A stretch of 64,000 nucleotides of DNA from Micromonospora sp. ATCC 39149 (lineage in GTDB: Bacteria; Actinomycetota; Actinomycetes; Mycobacteriales; Micromonosporaceae): contig NZ_GG657738.1 in the NCBI RefSeq assembly GCF_000158815.1, positions 3,200,080 through 3,264,079 on the forward strand, in the 5' to 3' direction. Each line of letters opens with the position of its first letter. Position 1 is the first letter of the stretch. The notes under the pieces are model-generated. The model searched no databases, was not told the DNA's origin, and saw nothing but the letters and a program-made list of their open reading frames with translations. This document shows, piece after piece, positions 1 through 8,860 of the stretch. A program made the translations under genes and the position numbers.

Positions 1-269
1 GACAGCGCGAGCAGCGGCCGCCAGGGCAGCCGGGCGGCCAGCGCGGGTCCGCGCCACCAGACCAGCACGGCCAGCAGCAGGGCCGGCGGTGTGCCTGGGC
101 CCACGTGCGGCAGCCAGTGCGCGGACAGCGGCGCCGTGCTGGCGTGCACCGGATGTCCCAGCAGGTACAGCACGCCGCCGGTGACGGCGGCCGTCGCGAC
201 CAGGCCGAGCGCTCCAGCGGCCGCGATCAGGTCGGCTCGTGTCGGATGGTTCGCCAGCCCGACATTCAT
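1..269 (-). CDS. Integral membrane protein, N-terminal part only
   Basis: This reading frame starts with ATG at 269 and runs off the left window edge, so only the first 89 codons are seen. It has a hydrophobic segment at about residues 14-38, a short loop, and a second hydrophobic stretch at about 60-75 (LLLAVLVWW). Its start overlaps the stop of the upstream epimerase relic by 4 bp (ATGA), so the two were one transcription unit. Comparable actinobacterial clusters pair a sugar-nucleotide epimerase with a polytopic membrane protein, but the family cannot be named from this fragment. Confidence 0.6.
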   Translation of the reverse strand, partial: MNVGLANHPTRADLIAAAGALGLVATAAVTGGVLYLLGHPVHASTAPLSAHWLPHVGPGTPPALLLAVLVWWRGPALAARLPWRPLLAL

Positions 270-1328
270 CCGCGCAGCGGCGCGTGGGCGAACTCCGCGA
301 TTCCGTCGGCGAGTCCCACGGCGGCCCGGAATCCGAGTTCGGTCTCGGCACGTGCAGGCGAGGCGACCACGTGCCGCACGTCGCCGAGCCGGAACTCGCC
401 GGTGAACACCGGCAGGGGCCCGCCGGCGGCCCGCGCGAGCTCCGTGGCCATCTGGCCGATGGTCGCCGGGCGACCGGAGGCGACGTTGTACGCACGCCAG
501 CCGGTGCGCGTGCCGGTCGCGTTCACGGCGGCGAGGTTGGCCGCCGCCACGTCGCGGACGTGCACGAAGTCGCGGCGCTGGCCGCCGTCCTCGAACACCC
601 GGGGCGCCCGTCCGGCCTCCAGCGCGGAGCGGAAGATCGCCGCGACCCCGCTGTACGGTGTGTCGCGGGGCATGCCGGGCCCGTAGACGTTGTGGTATCG
701 CAGCGCCACGACGGTACCGCCGGTCTGCCGGGCCCAGGCTGCGGTGAGGTGCTCCTGGGCAACCTTGGTGGCGGCATACACGCTGCGTGGATCCAGCGGA
801 GCCTCCTCACCGATCAGCCCCGGGGCGACGGCGGCACCACAGATCGTGCAGGCGGCCTCGAATTGGCCGGCGGCCAGGTCTGCGACACGTTCCCGGGCCC
901 GGGGGCGGAACCGGAACCGTGCTTCGCCGCAAGGCGTAAGGCCCCTTTCCGCCGTAAGACGACCATGGAGCTGGGCGAGCACGAGCCGGCGGATGCCCGG
1001 CGCGGGTCAATCGCGGCGGAGCAGATCGCGTGCGAGGTCGTTACAGCCGACGTACTCGGGCAGGTCGTCCAGGTCCACGCCGAGTCCCCACCATGACCGC
1101 TAGGTGGACCACCACGTCGACGCCGGCCAGGACGCCGGCGACGGCGGGCCGGTCGCGCAGGTCGAGCCGGACGAGTGGGGCTCCTGCCACGGTGTCCGGC
1201 AGCGGCAGGCGGTGTGCGCCGGGATGACCGGCGTCCACGACGGTCACCCGGTGGCCGGCATCGTGCAGGGCGGTCACGACGTGGGTTCCGATGAATCCGG
1301 CACCGCCGGTAACGAGTACGTGAGTCAC
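266..1328 (-). pseudogene. NAD-dependent epimerase/dehydratase, multiply frameshifted
   Basis: The start is GTG at 1328, with a Rossmann motif (VLVTGGAGFIGTHVV) and then VDVVVHLAVMVG. The frame stops near 1041, but shifting by one base at about 1075 restores LGVDLDDLPEYVGC. Two or more further shifts between 1010 and 900 are needed to recover RRLVLA, SSMVVYG and RARERVADLAAGQF. From about 890 to 266 the frame is intact and contains YAATKVAQEH, the YxxxK catalytic motif. SDR-type sugar epimerases are about 320-350 aa and the reconstructed length fits. Several indels within about 170 bp indicate a decayed gene. It diverges from the glycosyltransferase at 1482. Confidence 0.7.
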
Positions 1329-1481
1329 GGCGCCGACGGTAGAGCCGGGACGCGGCGACGCGCCCCGGCCGCGACCTACCGTCAGCGGTTCGTAAGGACT
1401 CCGGTCCGGGTCACCGTTCCGTAAGACTCCGTCATCGCCAGGTAAGAATTTCCGGGCGGATCGTGTCCTAGCGTCCGCGGC

Positions 1482-2141
1482 ATGACCGATGTGGTTCTTC
1501 CCTGTCGCAACGAGGCCCCGGCCCTGCCCGGCCTGCTGGCCCGGATGCCGGCCGGCTACCGGCCGATCGTGGTGGACAACGGCTCGACCGACGACTCGGC
1601 AGCCGTGGCGCGCGCCCACGGCGCCGAGGTGATCAGTGTGGCCGAGCCCGGGTACGGCGCCGCCGTGCACGCAGGAGTCCTGGCGGCCGACCCCGCCGAC
1701 GGGGTGGTGTGCGTGATGGACGCCGACGGATCCTTCGACCCGGCGCAGCTACCCCGGCTGGCCGATCCCGTCCTTGCCGGCGAGGCGCGGCTGGGCACCG
1801 GCCGGCGTCGCCCGGCCGCGCGCGGCGTGTGGCCGCTGCACGCCCGGGCCGCCAACGCCGTCCTGGCCCACCGGCTGCGCCGCACGACCGGCCTCGACAT
1901 TTACGACATCGGTCCGATCCGGGCCGTGCACCGCGCCGACCTGCTGGCGCTGGGGCTGCGCGACCGCCGCTTCGGCTACCCGCTGGAACTGCTGATCGCG
2001 GCGGGCCGGGCCGGCTGGCGGGTGATCGAGGTCGACGTCGACTACCACCCTCGGGCAGCCGGCACCCGCTCGAAGGTGACCGGCACCCTGCTCGGCACCG
2101 CGCGCGCCATCCGGGACATGAGTGCGGTGCTGGCCCGGTGA
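1482..2141 (+). CDS. Family 2 glycosyltransferase
   Basis: 219 aa, starting at ATG 1482. The GT-A fold is indicated by the N-terminal VVLPCRNEAPALPGLL, the nucleotide-binding VVDNGSTDDSA and the DxD-type VCVMDADGSFDP at about residues 75-86. There is no membrane segment, so a cytoplasmic enzyme transferring a sugar from an activated donor to an unknown acceptor is expected. It is the first gene of a tight operon, and its stop overlaps the GTG of the DUF2064 gene by 4 bp. The same gene order (GT2, DUF2064, methyltransferase, molybdopterin oxidoreductase) recurs in actinobacteria. The pathway is not assigned. Confidence 0.88.
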   Translation: MTDVVLPCRNEAPALPGLLARMPAGYRPIVVDNGSTDDSAAVARAHGAEVISVAEPGYGAAVHAGVLAADPADGVVCVMDADGSFDPAQLPRLADPVLAGEARLGTGRRRPAARGVWPLHARAANAVLAHRLRRTTGLDIYDIGPIRAVHRADLLALGLRDRRFGYPLELLIAAGRAGWRVIEVDVDYHPRAAGTRSKVTGTLLGTARAIRDMSAVLAR

Positions 2142-2797
2142 GCGCCCCTCAGCTCCTGGTGCTGACCAAGACGCCGGAACCCGGCCGGGTCAAGACCCGG
2201 CTCTGCCCGCCCTGCACGCCCGAACAGGCTGCCCGGATCGCCGCAGCCGCCTTGGCCGACACCCTCGACACCGTCGCCACGGCCACGGCCGGTGCCCGGG
2301 TCCTGGTCGTCGACGGCGGCCACCCCACCCCGGAGGGCTGGACGAGGGTCGGCCAGCGAGGCGGCCCGCTCGGCGACCGCCTCGCCAACGCATTCGCCGA
2401 CAGCCTCACGGTGGGCACGGCCACCCTGCTGATCGGCATGGACACCCCGCAGCTCACCGCCGAACACCTAGACACCGCAATGGGGCTGCTCGGCACGGTG
2501 GACGGGCCGGACGCGGTGCTCGGACCGGCCGACGACGGCGGCTGGTGGGCACTGGGCCTGCGCGAGCCCGGCCACGCCGAAGTCCTGCGCACGACCCCGA
2601 CCTCCACAGCTGACACCGGCCGGCTCACCCTGGCCGCGCTGCACCGTCGCGGCCTGCGGGTTCACCTGTTGCCCCGCCTGCGTGACGTGGACACCGCGGC
2701 CGACGCCCGTGCCGTGGCCGCGCTGTGCCCGGCGGGCAGCCGGTTCGTCGCCGCCGTCGCAGCCAACGTGCCGTCACCGGCGGCGGTTGCCCGGTGA
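2138..2797 (+). CDS. DUF2064 / TIGR04282-type nucleotidyl/glycosyltransferase-like protein
   Basis: 219 aa from GTG 2138, chosen because it overlaps the preceding stop (GTGA) and opens the conserved PQLLVLTKTPEPGRVKTRL. That motif plus LIGMDTPQLT and GPADDGGWWALGL are hallmarks of the TIGR04282/DUF2064 family, which adopts a GT-A-like fold related to nucleotidyltransferases. The biochemical role in this operon is unknown. Chemistry on an activated sugar or a small metabolite together with the neighbouring GT2 is an inference. The stop overlaps the GTG of the methyltransferase gene. Confidence 0.85.
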   Translation: MSAPQLLVLTKTPEPGRVKTRLCPPCTPEQAARIAAAALADTLDTVATATAGARVLVVDGGHPTPEGWTRVGQRGGPLGDRLANAFADSLTVGTATLLIGMDTPQLTAEHLDTAMGLLGTVDGPDAVLGPADDGGWWALGLREPGHAEVLRTTPTSTADTGRLTLAALHRRGLRVHLLPRLRDVDTAADARAVAALCPAGSRFVAAVAANVPSPAAVAR

Positions 2798-3435
2798 ACG
2801 CTGTGGCGGTCTTCGAGGCCGCGTTCGACCGGGCCGCGTCGGGCGTCCCAGCCGCGTTCACGGCCCGGCACCCGAGCGGCGGCGTGGCCCGGTTCGACCC
2901 GGCCGTCTGGTGCCGCGACGCAACCGCCGGGGACACGGCACTGCTCGAACGCTGCACCGGCCCCACCCTCGACGTCGGCTGCGGTCCCGGCCGGCTCACC
3001 GGTGCGCTGATCGGCGCCGGGCGTCCGGCCCTCGGCATCGACATCAGCGCCACCGCGGTCCGCCTGGCCCGTAGCCGTGGCGCGGTCGCGCTGCAACGCG
3101 ACGTCTTCGACCCGGTGCCGGGCACCGGCCGCTGGCAACACCTGCTGCTGGCCGACGGCAACGTCGGCATCGGTGGCGACCCGTACCGGCTGCTACGCCG
3201 CTGCCGACGGCTGCTGGCGGCCGACGGCCAACTGCACGCCGAGTTCGCGCCACCCGGCACGCCCGCCTGGTCCGGCACAGCCACGGTGCAGGCCCCAGGC
3301 GGCACTGGCGGCCCCCTACGCTGGGCCTGCGTACCCCTCGACGGTCTTCCAGCGCTGGCCGAGGCCACGGCGATGCGCGTTCTCGCCACCTGGACGGAGG
3401 CTGGGCGGTGGTTCGCCACCCTCGTCCTCCGGTGA
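2794..3435 (+). CDS. Class I SAM-dependent methyltransferase
   Basis: 213 aa from GTG 2794, overlapping the previous stop by 4 bp. Motif I for S-adenosylmethionine binding is LDVGCGPGRLTGALIGAG at about residues 58-75, followed by the acidic GIDIS. The remainder is compatible with a Rossmann methyltransferase. The substrate is unknown; its position between a glycosyltransferase-like protein and a molybdopterin oxidoreductase suggests a shared small-molecule pathway. Its stop overlaps the next start. Confidence 0.87.
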   Translation: MNAVAVFEAAFDRAASGVPAAFTARHPSGGVARFDPAVWCRDATAGDTALLERCTGPTLDVGCGPGRLTGALIGAGRPALGIDISATAVRLARSRGAVALQRDVFDPVPGTGRWQHLLLADGNVGIGGDPYRLLRRCRRLLAADGQLHAEFAPPGTPAWSGTATVQAPGGTGGPLRWACVPLDGLPALAEATAMRVLATWTEAGRWFATLVLR

Positions 3436-4646
3436 ACAGCCGTACGACCGTACTGCGGCGGCTCGCCCGGTGGTGGCTGATGCCGCTGCCGGCACCGCCC
3501 GCAGCACTGCGGCGCGGGCCGATGCGACCTAACGCGTTTGCGTCCGGGTTGCGGTCGACGCGGCTGACCAGCCAGCTCGGCGTCGCGCTCGGCGCGACGT
3601 TTGCCGTCTGCTTTCTCACCGGGCTGCTCAGCCACCTGATCCAGCACCCGCCGGGCTGGCTCTGGTGGCCGGCCCGCCCGGTCGGGCTCTACCGGTTCAC
3701 CCAGGGTCTACACGTGGCGACCGGTCTCGCCACGGTGCCGCTGCTCGGCGCCAAGCTGTGGTCGGTCTACCCACGCCTGTTCACCTGGCCGCCGATCCGT
3801 TCGATCGCCCATGCCGCCGAACGCGCCAGCGTCGGCGTACTGGTCGCGGCGGCGCTGTTCCAGGTGGTCGGCGGGGTCCTGAACATCTCCCGCTGGTACG
3901 CGCCGATGCCGTTCTTCTTCACCGCCGGGCACTACTGGGTGGCGTGGCTGGCGGTCGGCGCGCTGCTGGTGCACGTCGGCGTACAACTGCCGGTCGTGCG
4001 CAGCGCGCTCAGCCGCGCCGTCCCCGAGCCGCCACAGGGCCGGCTGAGCCGGCGCGGGATGCTCGGCGGCGTCGCCGCCGCAGCCGGGCTGATCACCCTG
4101 ACCACGGTCGGACAGACCCTCCGGCCGCTGTCCGGCCTGGCGGTGCTCGCCCCCCGGCGACCAGACGTGGGGCCCCAGGGGCTGCCGGTCAACAAGACCG
4201 CGAACAGCGCCGGGGTGTCCGCCCTGGCGCTGGATCCGTCGTACCGGCTGGCGGTCGTCGGTCGCGCCGGGCACACCGACCTGGATCTCGCCGCCCTCCA
4301 CGCCTTCGAGCAGCACACCGTGGAACTGCCGATCGCCTGCGTGGAGGGTTGGAGCGCCACCGGGCGGTGGACCGGCGTACGGCTGCGGGACCTGGTAGCC
4401 CTCGTGGGTGCCGACCCGGACCGGGCGGCCGTTCTCATCGAGTCGCTGGAGGCGACCGGCCGGTACCGCACGTCGACCGTCGCGCCGGCCCACGTCCGTG
4501 ACCCGCTGACGCTGATCGCTCTGCGGTTGGGCAGTGAACCCCTGCACCTCGACCACGGCTACCCGGCACGATTGATCGCCCCGAACCGGCCCGGCGTGTT
4601 GCAGACCAAGTGGGTCGCGAGGATCACCGTGCGGGAGTCTTCGTGA
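3432..4646 (+). CDS. Membrane-anchored molybdopterin-dependent oxidoreductase
   Basis: 404 aa from GTG 3432 (4-bp overlap with the upstream stop). The N-terminal half has about four hydrophobic segments with several His residues (LSHLIQH, FTQGLHVATG, TAGHYWVAWL, LLVHVGVQL), like a cytochrome b561-type haem-binding module. An internal twin-arginine-like stretch (LSRRGMLGGVAAAAG) then leads to a C-terminal sulfite-oxidase-type molybdopterin domain, with IACVEGWSATGRWTGV as the cofactor-binding core. The fusion predicts an enzyme held at the membrane with its Moco domain outside, exchanging electrons through the b-type module. The substrate is unknown. Confidence 0.85.
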   Translation: MNSRTTVLRRLARWWLMPLPAPPAALRRGPMRPNAFASGLRSTRLTSQLGVALGATFAVCFLTGLLSHLIQHPPGWLWWPARPVGLYRFTQGLHVATGLATVPLLGAKLWSVYPRLFTWPPIRSIAHAAERASVGVLVAAALFQVVGGVLNISRWYAPMPFFFTAGHYWVAWLAVGALLVHVGVQLPVVRSALSRAVPEPPQGRLSRRGMLGGVAAAAGLITLTTVGQTLRPLSGLAVLAPRRPDVGPQGLPVNKTANSAGVSALALDPSYRLAVVGRAGHTDLDLAALHAFEQHTVELPIACVEGWSATGRWTGVRLRDLVALVGADPDRAAVLIESLEATGRYRTSTVAPAHVRDPLTLIALRLGSEPLHLDHGYPARLIAPNRPGVLQTKWVARITVRESS

Positions 4647-5107
4647 GGATCCGGACAGCCCTCGTCGCTGTCGGCGTCCTGCTGATGGGGTACGCCGCCG
4701 TGGGCGCTCTCGCCGACCCCGGCCTGAAGCCGGCCGGTGTGCTGCTCTTCCTGGCCGGGATGCTGGCCGGTCACGACATCGTCTGGATGGCCGGGCTGCT
4801 GGCAGCCGGTGCGGCGATCGCCCGGTTCGTCCCGGACCGCCATCGGTCGGTGACGCGTGCCGCCGCGGTCAGCGTCGCCGCCATCACTTTCGTGGCGTTG
4901 CCGCTCGTCCTCGGCTTCGGCCGGCCCCCGGACAACCCCTCGGTGCTGCCGCTGCCGTACGGCCGGAATTTTGCCGTCGTCCTGCTCCTCGTCGCCGGCA
5001 CGACACTGCTGACCTGCCTGTCGGCTGACCGGCGACGCCGGTCGGCGGCAGGCCGTAAGAAGTCCGAAAGACCCGGCGGGAGCGGCCCGCGACCGGCCGG
5101 TCGGTAA
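4643..5107 (+). CDS. Small four-helix membrane protein
   Basis: 154 aa from GTG 4643, overlapping the molybdopterin oxidoreductase stop by 4 bp. Four hydrophobic stretches can be read: VAVGVLLMGYAAVGAL, GVLLFLAGMLAG, AAAVSVAAITFVALPLVLG and FAVVLLLVAGTTLLTCL. The tail is basic and proline/glycine-rich. No family is recognised. Tight coupling to the upstream gene suggests an accessory subunit, possibly for the membrane-bound oxidoreductase. Confidence 0.75.
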   Translation: MRIRTALVAVGVLLMGYAAVGALADPGLKPAGVLLFLAGMLAGHDIVWMAGLLAAGAAIARFVPDRHRSVTRAAAVSVAAITFVALPLVLGFGRPPDNPSVLPLPYGRNFAVVLLLVAGTTLLTCLSADRRRRSAAGRKKSERPGGSGPRPAGR

Positions 5108-5117
5108 CGTGGCCGGG

Positions 5118-5828
5118 ATGGGACATCGGGTGTTGGTGGTCGACGACGACCTCACCGTCAGCGACGTCGTCCGGCGCTACCTGGAGCAGGACGGCTGCGA
5201 GGTCCGGCTGGCCGCCGACGGCGCCGACGGCCTCGCGGCGATCGCCGTCCACCGGCCCGACCTCGTGGTGCTCGATCTCATGATGCCCGGCATCGACGGC
5301 CTCGAAGTGTGCCGCCGGATCCGCAGGCAGTTGCCCGACCTGCCGGTGATCATGCTTACCGCCCTCGGCGAGGAGGCCGACCGGGTCCTGGGGCTGGAGG
5401 TCGGTGCCGACGACTATGTGACCAAACCGTTCTCGCCCCGCGAACTCGTGCTCCGCATCCGTTCGGTGCTGCGACGTACCGCCGGGCACACCACCAGCCC
5501 GGCCGGCCTGACCAGGCTCGTGGACGCGGAGCTGGCCGTCGACACCGCCCGCCGCGTCGCCGAGCTGAACGGCACGCCGCTGTCGCTGACCGTCCGGGAG
5601 TTCGATCTGCTGGTCTTTCTCATGCGTCACCCCGGGCGCGCGTGGTCCCGCAGCGACCTGCTGGACAAGGTGTGGGGGTGGCAGTTCGGTGACCAGTCGA
5701 CGGTGACCGTCCACGTCCGCCGGCTACGCGAGAAGATCGAGAGAAAGCCGGCCGAACCGCGCCGCATCCGCACCGTCTGGGGCGTCGGTTACCGCTACGA
5801 CCCGCTCGCCGAGGGCGACCACCGGTGA
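5118..5828 (+). CDS. OmpR/PhoB-family response regulator
   Basis: About 236 aa from ATG 5118; an in-frame GTG at 5109 is the alternative. The receiver domain has the acidic pocket VVDDD, phospho-acceptor Asp53 in VLDLMMPG and the conserved Lys in DYVTKPFSP. The C-terminal winged helix (LTVREFDLLVFLMRHPGR, STVTVHVRRLREKIE) binds DNA. Its stop overlaps the GTG of the sensor kinase, forming a classical two-component pair. It follows the molybdopterin-oxidoreductase operon by a few bases and may regulate it. Confidence 0.93.
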   Translation: MGHRVLVVDDDLTVSDVVRRYLEQDGCEVRLAADGADGLAAIAVHRPDLVVLDLMMPGIDGLEVCRRIRRQLPDLPVIMLTALGEEADRVLGLEVGADDYVTKPFSPRELVLRIRSVLRRTAGHTTSPAGLTRLVDAELAVDTARRVAELNGTPLSLTVREFDLLVFLMRHPGRAWSRSDLLDKVWGWQFGDQSTVTVHVRRLREKIERKPAEPRRIRTVWGVGYRYDPLAEGDHR

Positions 5829-6841
5829 ACGACACGCTGCTCATCGGGCTCTACGCCCTCGCCGCCGGAGGCGTCGTCGGGCTGGCCGGCGCCGGGACGC
5901 TACGGCTGCTGCGCGGACGCTCGATCCTCGTCCACGTCCTGGTGCTGCTCACCGTCACCGTGCTCGCGGTGGTCGTCGGCGTGGCCACGGTCGCCCAGGC
6001 CATGTTCCTGTCCCCGCACGACCTGTGGGTCGTCCTCGTCACCGTCAGCGCCTCGGCGGTGATCAGCCTCGCCGTCGGCGCCATCTTCGGCAGCCGGCTG
6101 GCCGCCTCCGCGGTCTGGGCACAGGCGGCCCGGGACCGGGAACGGCGGCTGGAGGCCGGGCGGCGCGAACTCGTCGCCTGGGTGTCGCACGATCTGCGCA
6201 CCCCGCTTGCCGGGCTACGGGCGATGGCCGAAGCCCTCGAGGACCGCGTCATCGACGACCCGGCCACCATCGACGACTACCACCGGCGCATCCGGGTCGA
6301 GACCGACCGCATGACTCAACTCGTCGACGACCTGTTCGAGCTGTCCCGGATCAGCGCGGGGGCGCTGCGGCTCGTGCCCACCACCGTGCCGCTGCGCGAC
6401 ATCGTGTCCGACGCGATCGCCGGCGTCGGCCCGCTCGCCGCCAGCCGCAGGATCCGTCTCGTCGCCGCGGACAGCGGCTGGCCTCTCGTCCGCGCCGGCG
6501 AGCGCGAACTCGCCCGCGTCGTCAGCAACCTGCTGATCAACTCCGTCCGGTACACGCCCGAGGACGGCACCGTGCACATCGCGGCCGGCCACGAACGCGA
6601 CGACGTGTGGCTTGTCGTCTCCGACACCTGCGGCGGCATTCCAGAGGAGGACTTGGACCGGGTCTTCGACGTCGCCTTCCGCGGCGAACGCGCCCGCACG
6701 CCGGGAGCGGCCGGCTCCGGTGGTGGTGGAGGGCTCGGCCTTGCCATCGTGCGCGGCCTCGTCGAAGCCCACGGCGGCAGGGTCGACGTCCGCAACACCA
6801 GCCGCGGCTGCCAGTTCGAGGTGCGGCTGCCCGCAGCCTGA
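5825..6841 (+). CDS. Sensor histidine kinase
   Basis: 338 aa from GTG 5825. There are two to three N-terminal membrane segments (residues 5-25, 35-60, 67-90). A HisKA dimerisation helix carries phospho-His122 in VSHDLRTPLAG, and the HATPase_c domain has an N box (NLLINSVRYTPEDG), G1 (DTCGGIPEEDL) and a glycine-rich G2 (GGGGGLGLAIVRGL). It lacks a large extracellular sensor loop, so it probably senses within or near the membrane. It partners the OmpR-type regulator upstream. Confidence 0.93.
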   Translation: MNDTLLIGLYALAAGGVVGLAGAGTLRLLRGRSILVHVLVLLTVTVLAVVVGVATVAQAMFLSPHDLWVVLVTVSASAVISLAVGAIFGSRLAASAVWAQAARDRERRLEAGRRELVAWVSHDLRTPLAGLRAMAEALEDRVIDDPATIDDYHRRIRVETDRMTQLVDDLFELSRISAGALRLVPTTVPLRDIVSDAIAGVGPLAASRRIRLVAADSGWPLVRAGERELARVVSNLLINSVRYTPEDGTVHIAAGHERDDVWLVVSDTCGGIPEEDLDRVFDVAFRGERARTPGAAGSGGGGGLGLAIVRGLVEAHGGRVDVRNTSRGCQFEVRLPAA

Positions 6842-7429
6842 TCCGGCCCCGGGACGCGGTGAGCATGGCCGGGCCGCAGGCTGACTGCTCAGTCGAGCCA
6901 TGGCCCGGTGGCCTCGGTGATCGTGCCGCTCGCCCAGAGCAGCACGACGATGTCGGCAATGGCGATGTCCGTACGCACGACACCCGCCGCCGGCGGCGCC
7001 CCTCGACCCGACGCCGGGGCCCGCTCCGCGACGCCGGGTGCCCCAGCCTCCACAGGTATAGTGATCACATTCAATGACTTGACCACGATGATCACGCCGG
7101 GATCCCAGTCGGGACATTGATCGTCACAAATGGCGCTGATTGCCAGAAATCGCTCCAGACCTAGGCATGACTTCCCAAAATCTGTAAAGTGAGCGCACCG
7201 CCGGGCAGCCAATGTTCCGGGCCGGCGGCGCATGTCTCGGAATAGGTCGAGGAGGGCCCATCGCGCGCCGGGGCAACTTTCCGATGACTGCGCGGCAGAG
7301 GCGGGCCGCGATCACCCGATCCAGGCGATCGTCCTCGTGTGCGGTTCGTGGGTGTCTACGGAAAAGACGGCAGGCCTCTCGGCCGCCCTCCGGCGTGCAG
7401 CGGTGAGGCGAGGCGAAGGAGGCGAATAC
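6842..7429. other. Intergenic region without a convincing gene
   Basis: This 588-bp stretch separates the two-component operon from the sugar ABC importer. It is locally less GC-rich around 7050-7200 (ATAGTGATCACATTCAATGACTT), as expected for a promoter zone. A minus-strand frame ending at 6889 lacks a ribosome-binding site and any family resemblance. The only clear signal is the ribosome-binding site GAAGGAGG just before the ATG at 7430. Confidence 0.5.
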
Positions 7430-8860
7430 ATGGAGGACCACCCGTTGCGGTCCCGGCGCAGCTTTCTGGGAATGGGGGTGGGGCTGCTCGGCGCGGCCGG
7501 TCTGGCCGCGTGCGGAGACAGCTCGCCGTCGACGCCCCGGGTACAGGCCGAGGTCCCGAAGGAGCTGATCGACGCCGCGGCATCGTTGAAGGGCTCCTCG
7601 ATGGGAATGCTGTCGCAGAAGCTGTACTCGGAGGCGGCGAACGCGGCACTCGACAGCTCGATCAAGAATTTCGCCGACGCCACCGGCACGAAGATCGAGA
7701 ACAGTCTGGTCCAGGCCGATGCCGGTGACGCGGTAGCCAAGATCGACGCCGAGGTCAAAGGTGGCGTGGCGCGTGACCTTGCGTTCATGACCGACTCGCG
7801 GTTCGTCGCGCAGTTCCACGCGCTGGGCGACCTGGAGGACGTGACGGACGTCGTCCAGGCGCTGACGGCGAAGTACGGCGAGCCCACCGCGGAGTCCAAG
7901 AACTTCTGCGTCTTCGACGGCAGGTGGTTCGCCATCCCCTACCACTTCATCGGGATCGGGTCGTTCCTGCGCAAGGACTGGATGCAGGACAAGGGCATCT
8001 CCCCCAAGGACATCTACACCTGGGAGGAACTGCGGGACCTGTGCCTGGCGATCTCCGATCCAGGCAAGCGCCGGTTCGGCTGGGGCATGACCGTGAACCG
8101 GTCCGGTGACGCCAACGGCATGATCGAGGCACTGATCAACTCCTACGGCGGGGCGATCGCCTCCAACGACGGCAGGAAGGTCACGTTCGACTCTCCCGAG
8201 ACGGTGCAGGCGGTGACCTTCCTCGGTGACATCTACACGAACCCCAGGTACAAGCCGATGCTGCCGCCGGGGGTGGCTGCCTGGACCGACTCCAGCAACA
8301 ACGAGAACTGGCTCGCCGGGATCCTCGGCTACACCCGTAACCAGTTCAGCGTCTACGCGGACTCCAAGACGAAGAAGAACCCCGTCTACGAGAACACCCA
8401 CGTCTTTCCCGACTGCATCGGGCCGGCCACCGACAAGTCCCTGCTGCTCGGCCAGTCCCAGAGCTTCGTCATCTTCAAGGGCGCCAAGAACCCAGAACTC
8501 GCCAAGCTCCTGGCGCAGTACCTGGTCACCGCGCCCGCGCTGCTCGGGGTGGCGAAGGAGGCACCCGGCCTGGCGCTGCCTGCCTGGGAGAAGGTCTGGG
8601 ATGCCGACCCGTTCTTCGCCAGCGGCGACCCGGCGTTCCCCGTCATGCGCAAGATCACCCAACAGTCGCTGCCGCTGTCCACGAAGAACGGCCTGAACTT
8701 CCCGCAGAAGGCCAGCGCCGGCCAGCAGGCCGCCGTCGGGTCCTACCTCCTCACCGACATGATGCAGCAGGTCATCCAGGGCACGCCGCCGGCGCGGGCC
8801 GTGCAGGCCGCCCACGCCAGGATGGTGCAGATCTTCACCCAGCAGGGGCTGCCGCAGTGA
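7430..8860 (+). CDS. Extracellular solute-binding lipoprotein of a sugar ABC importer
   Basis: 476 aa from ATG 7430, set by the GAAGGAGG site 7 nt upstream. The N-terminus has a twin-arginine motif (RSRRSFLGMG) and a lipobox (GLAAC), so it is a Tat-exported lipoprotein on the outer face of the membrane. The body fits the family 1 carbohydrate-binding proteins (MalE/UgpB type), with aromatic-rich segments such as DGRWFAIPYHFIGIG. It binds the sugar and delivers it to the fused permease encoded 4 bp downstream. Confidence 0.92.
   Translation: MEDHPLRSRRSFLGMGVGLLGAAGLAACGDSSPSTPRVQAEVPKELIDAAASLKGSSMGMLSQKLYSEAANAALDSSIKNFADATGTKIENSLVQADAGDAVAKIDAEVKGGVARDLAFMTDSRFVAQFHALGDLEDVTDVVQALTAKYGEPTAESKNFCVFDGRWFAIPYHFIGIGSFLRKDWMQDKGISPKDIYTWEELRDLCLAISDPGKRRFGWGMTVNRSGDANGMIEALINSYGGAIASNDGRKVTFDSPETVQAVTFLGDIYTNPRYKPMLPPGVAAWTDSSNNENWLAGILGYTRNQFSVYADSKTKKNPVYENTHVFPDCIGPATDKSLLLGQSQSFVIFKGAKNPELAKLLAQYLVTAPALLGVAKEAPGLALPAWEKVWDADPFFASGDPAFPVMRKITQQSLPLSTKNGLNFPQKASAGQQAAVGSYLLTDMMQQVIQGTPPARAVQAAHARMVQIFTQQGLPQ

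Noticed and set aside
6889-7233. 114-codon minus-strand frame after the sensor kinase
   Set aside because: No ribosome-binding site or recognisable motif; probably promoter-region sequence.
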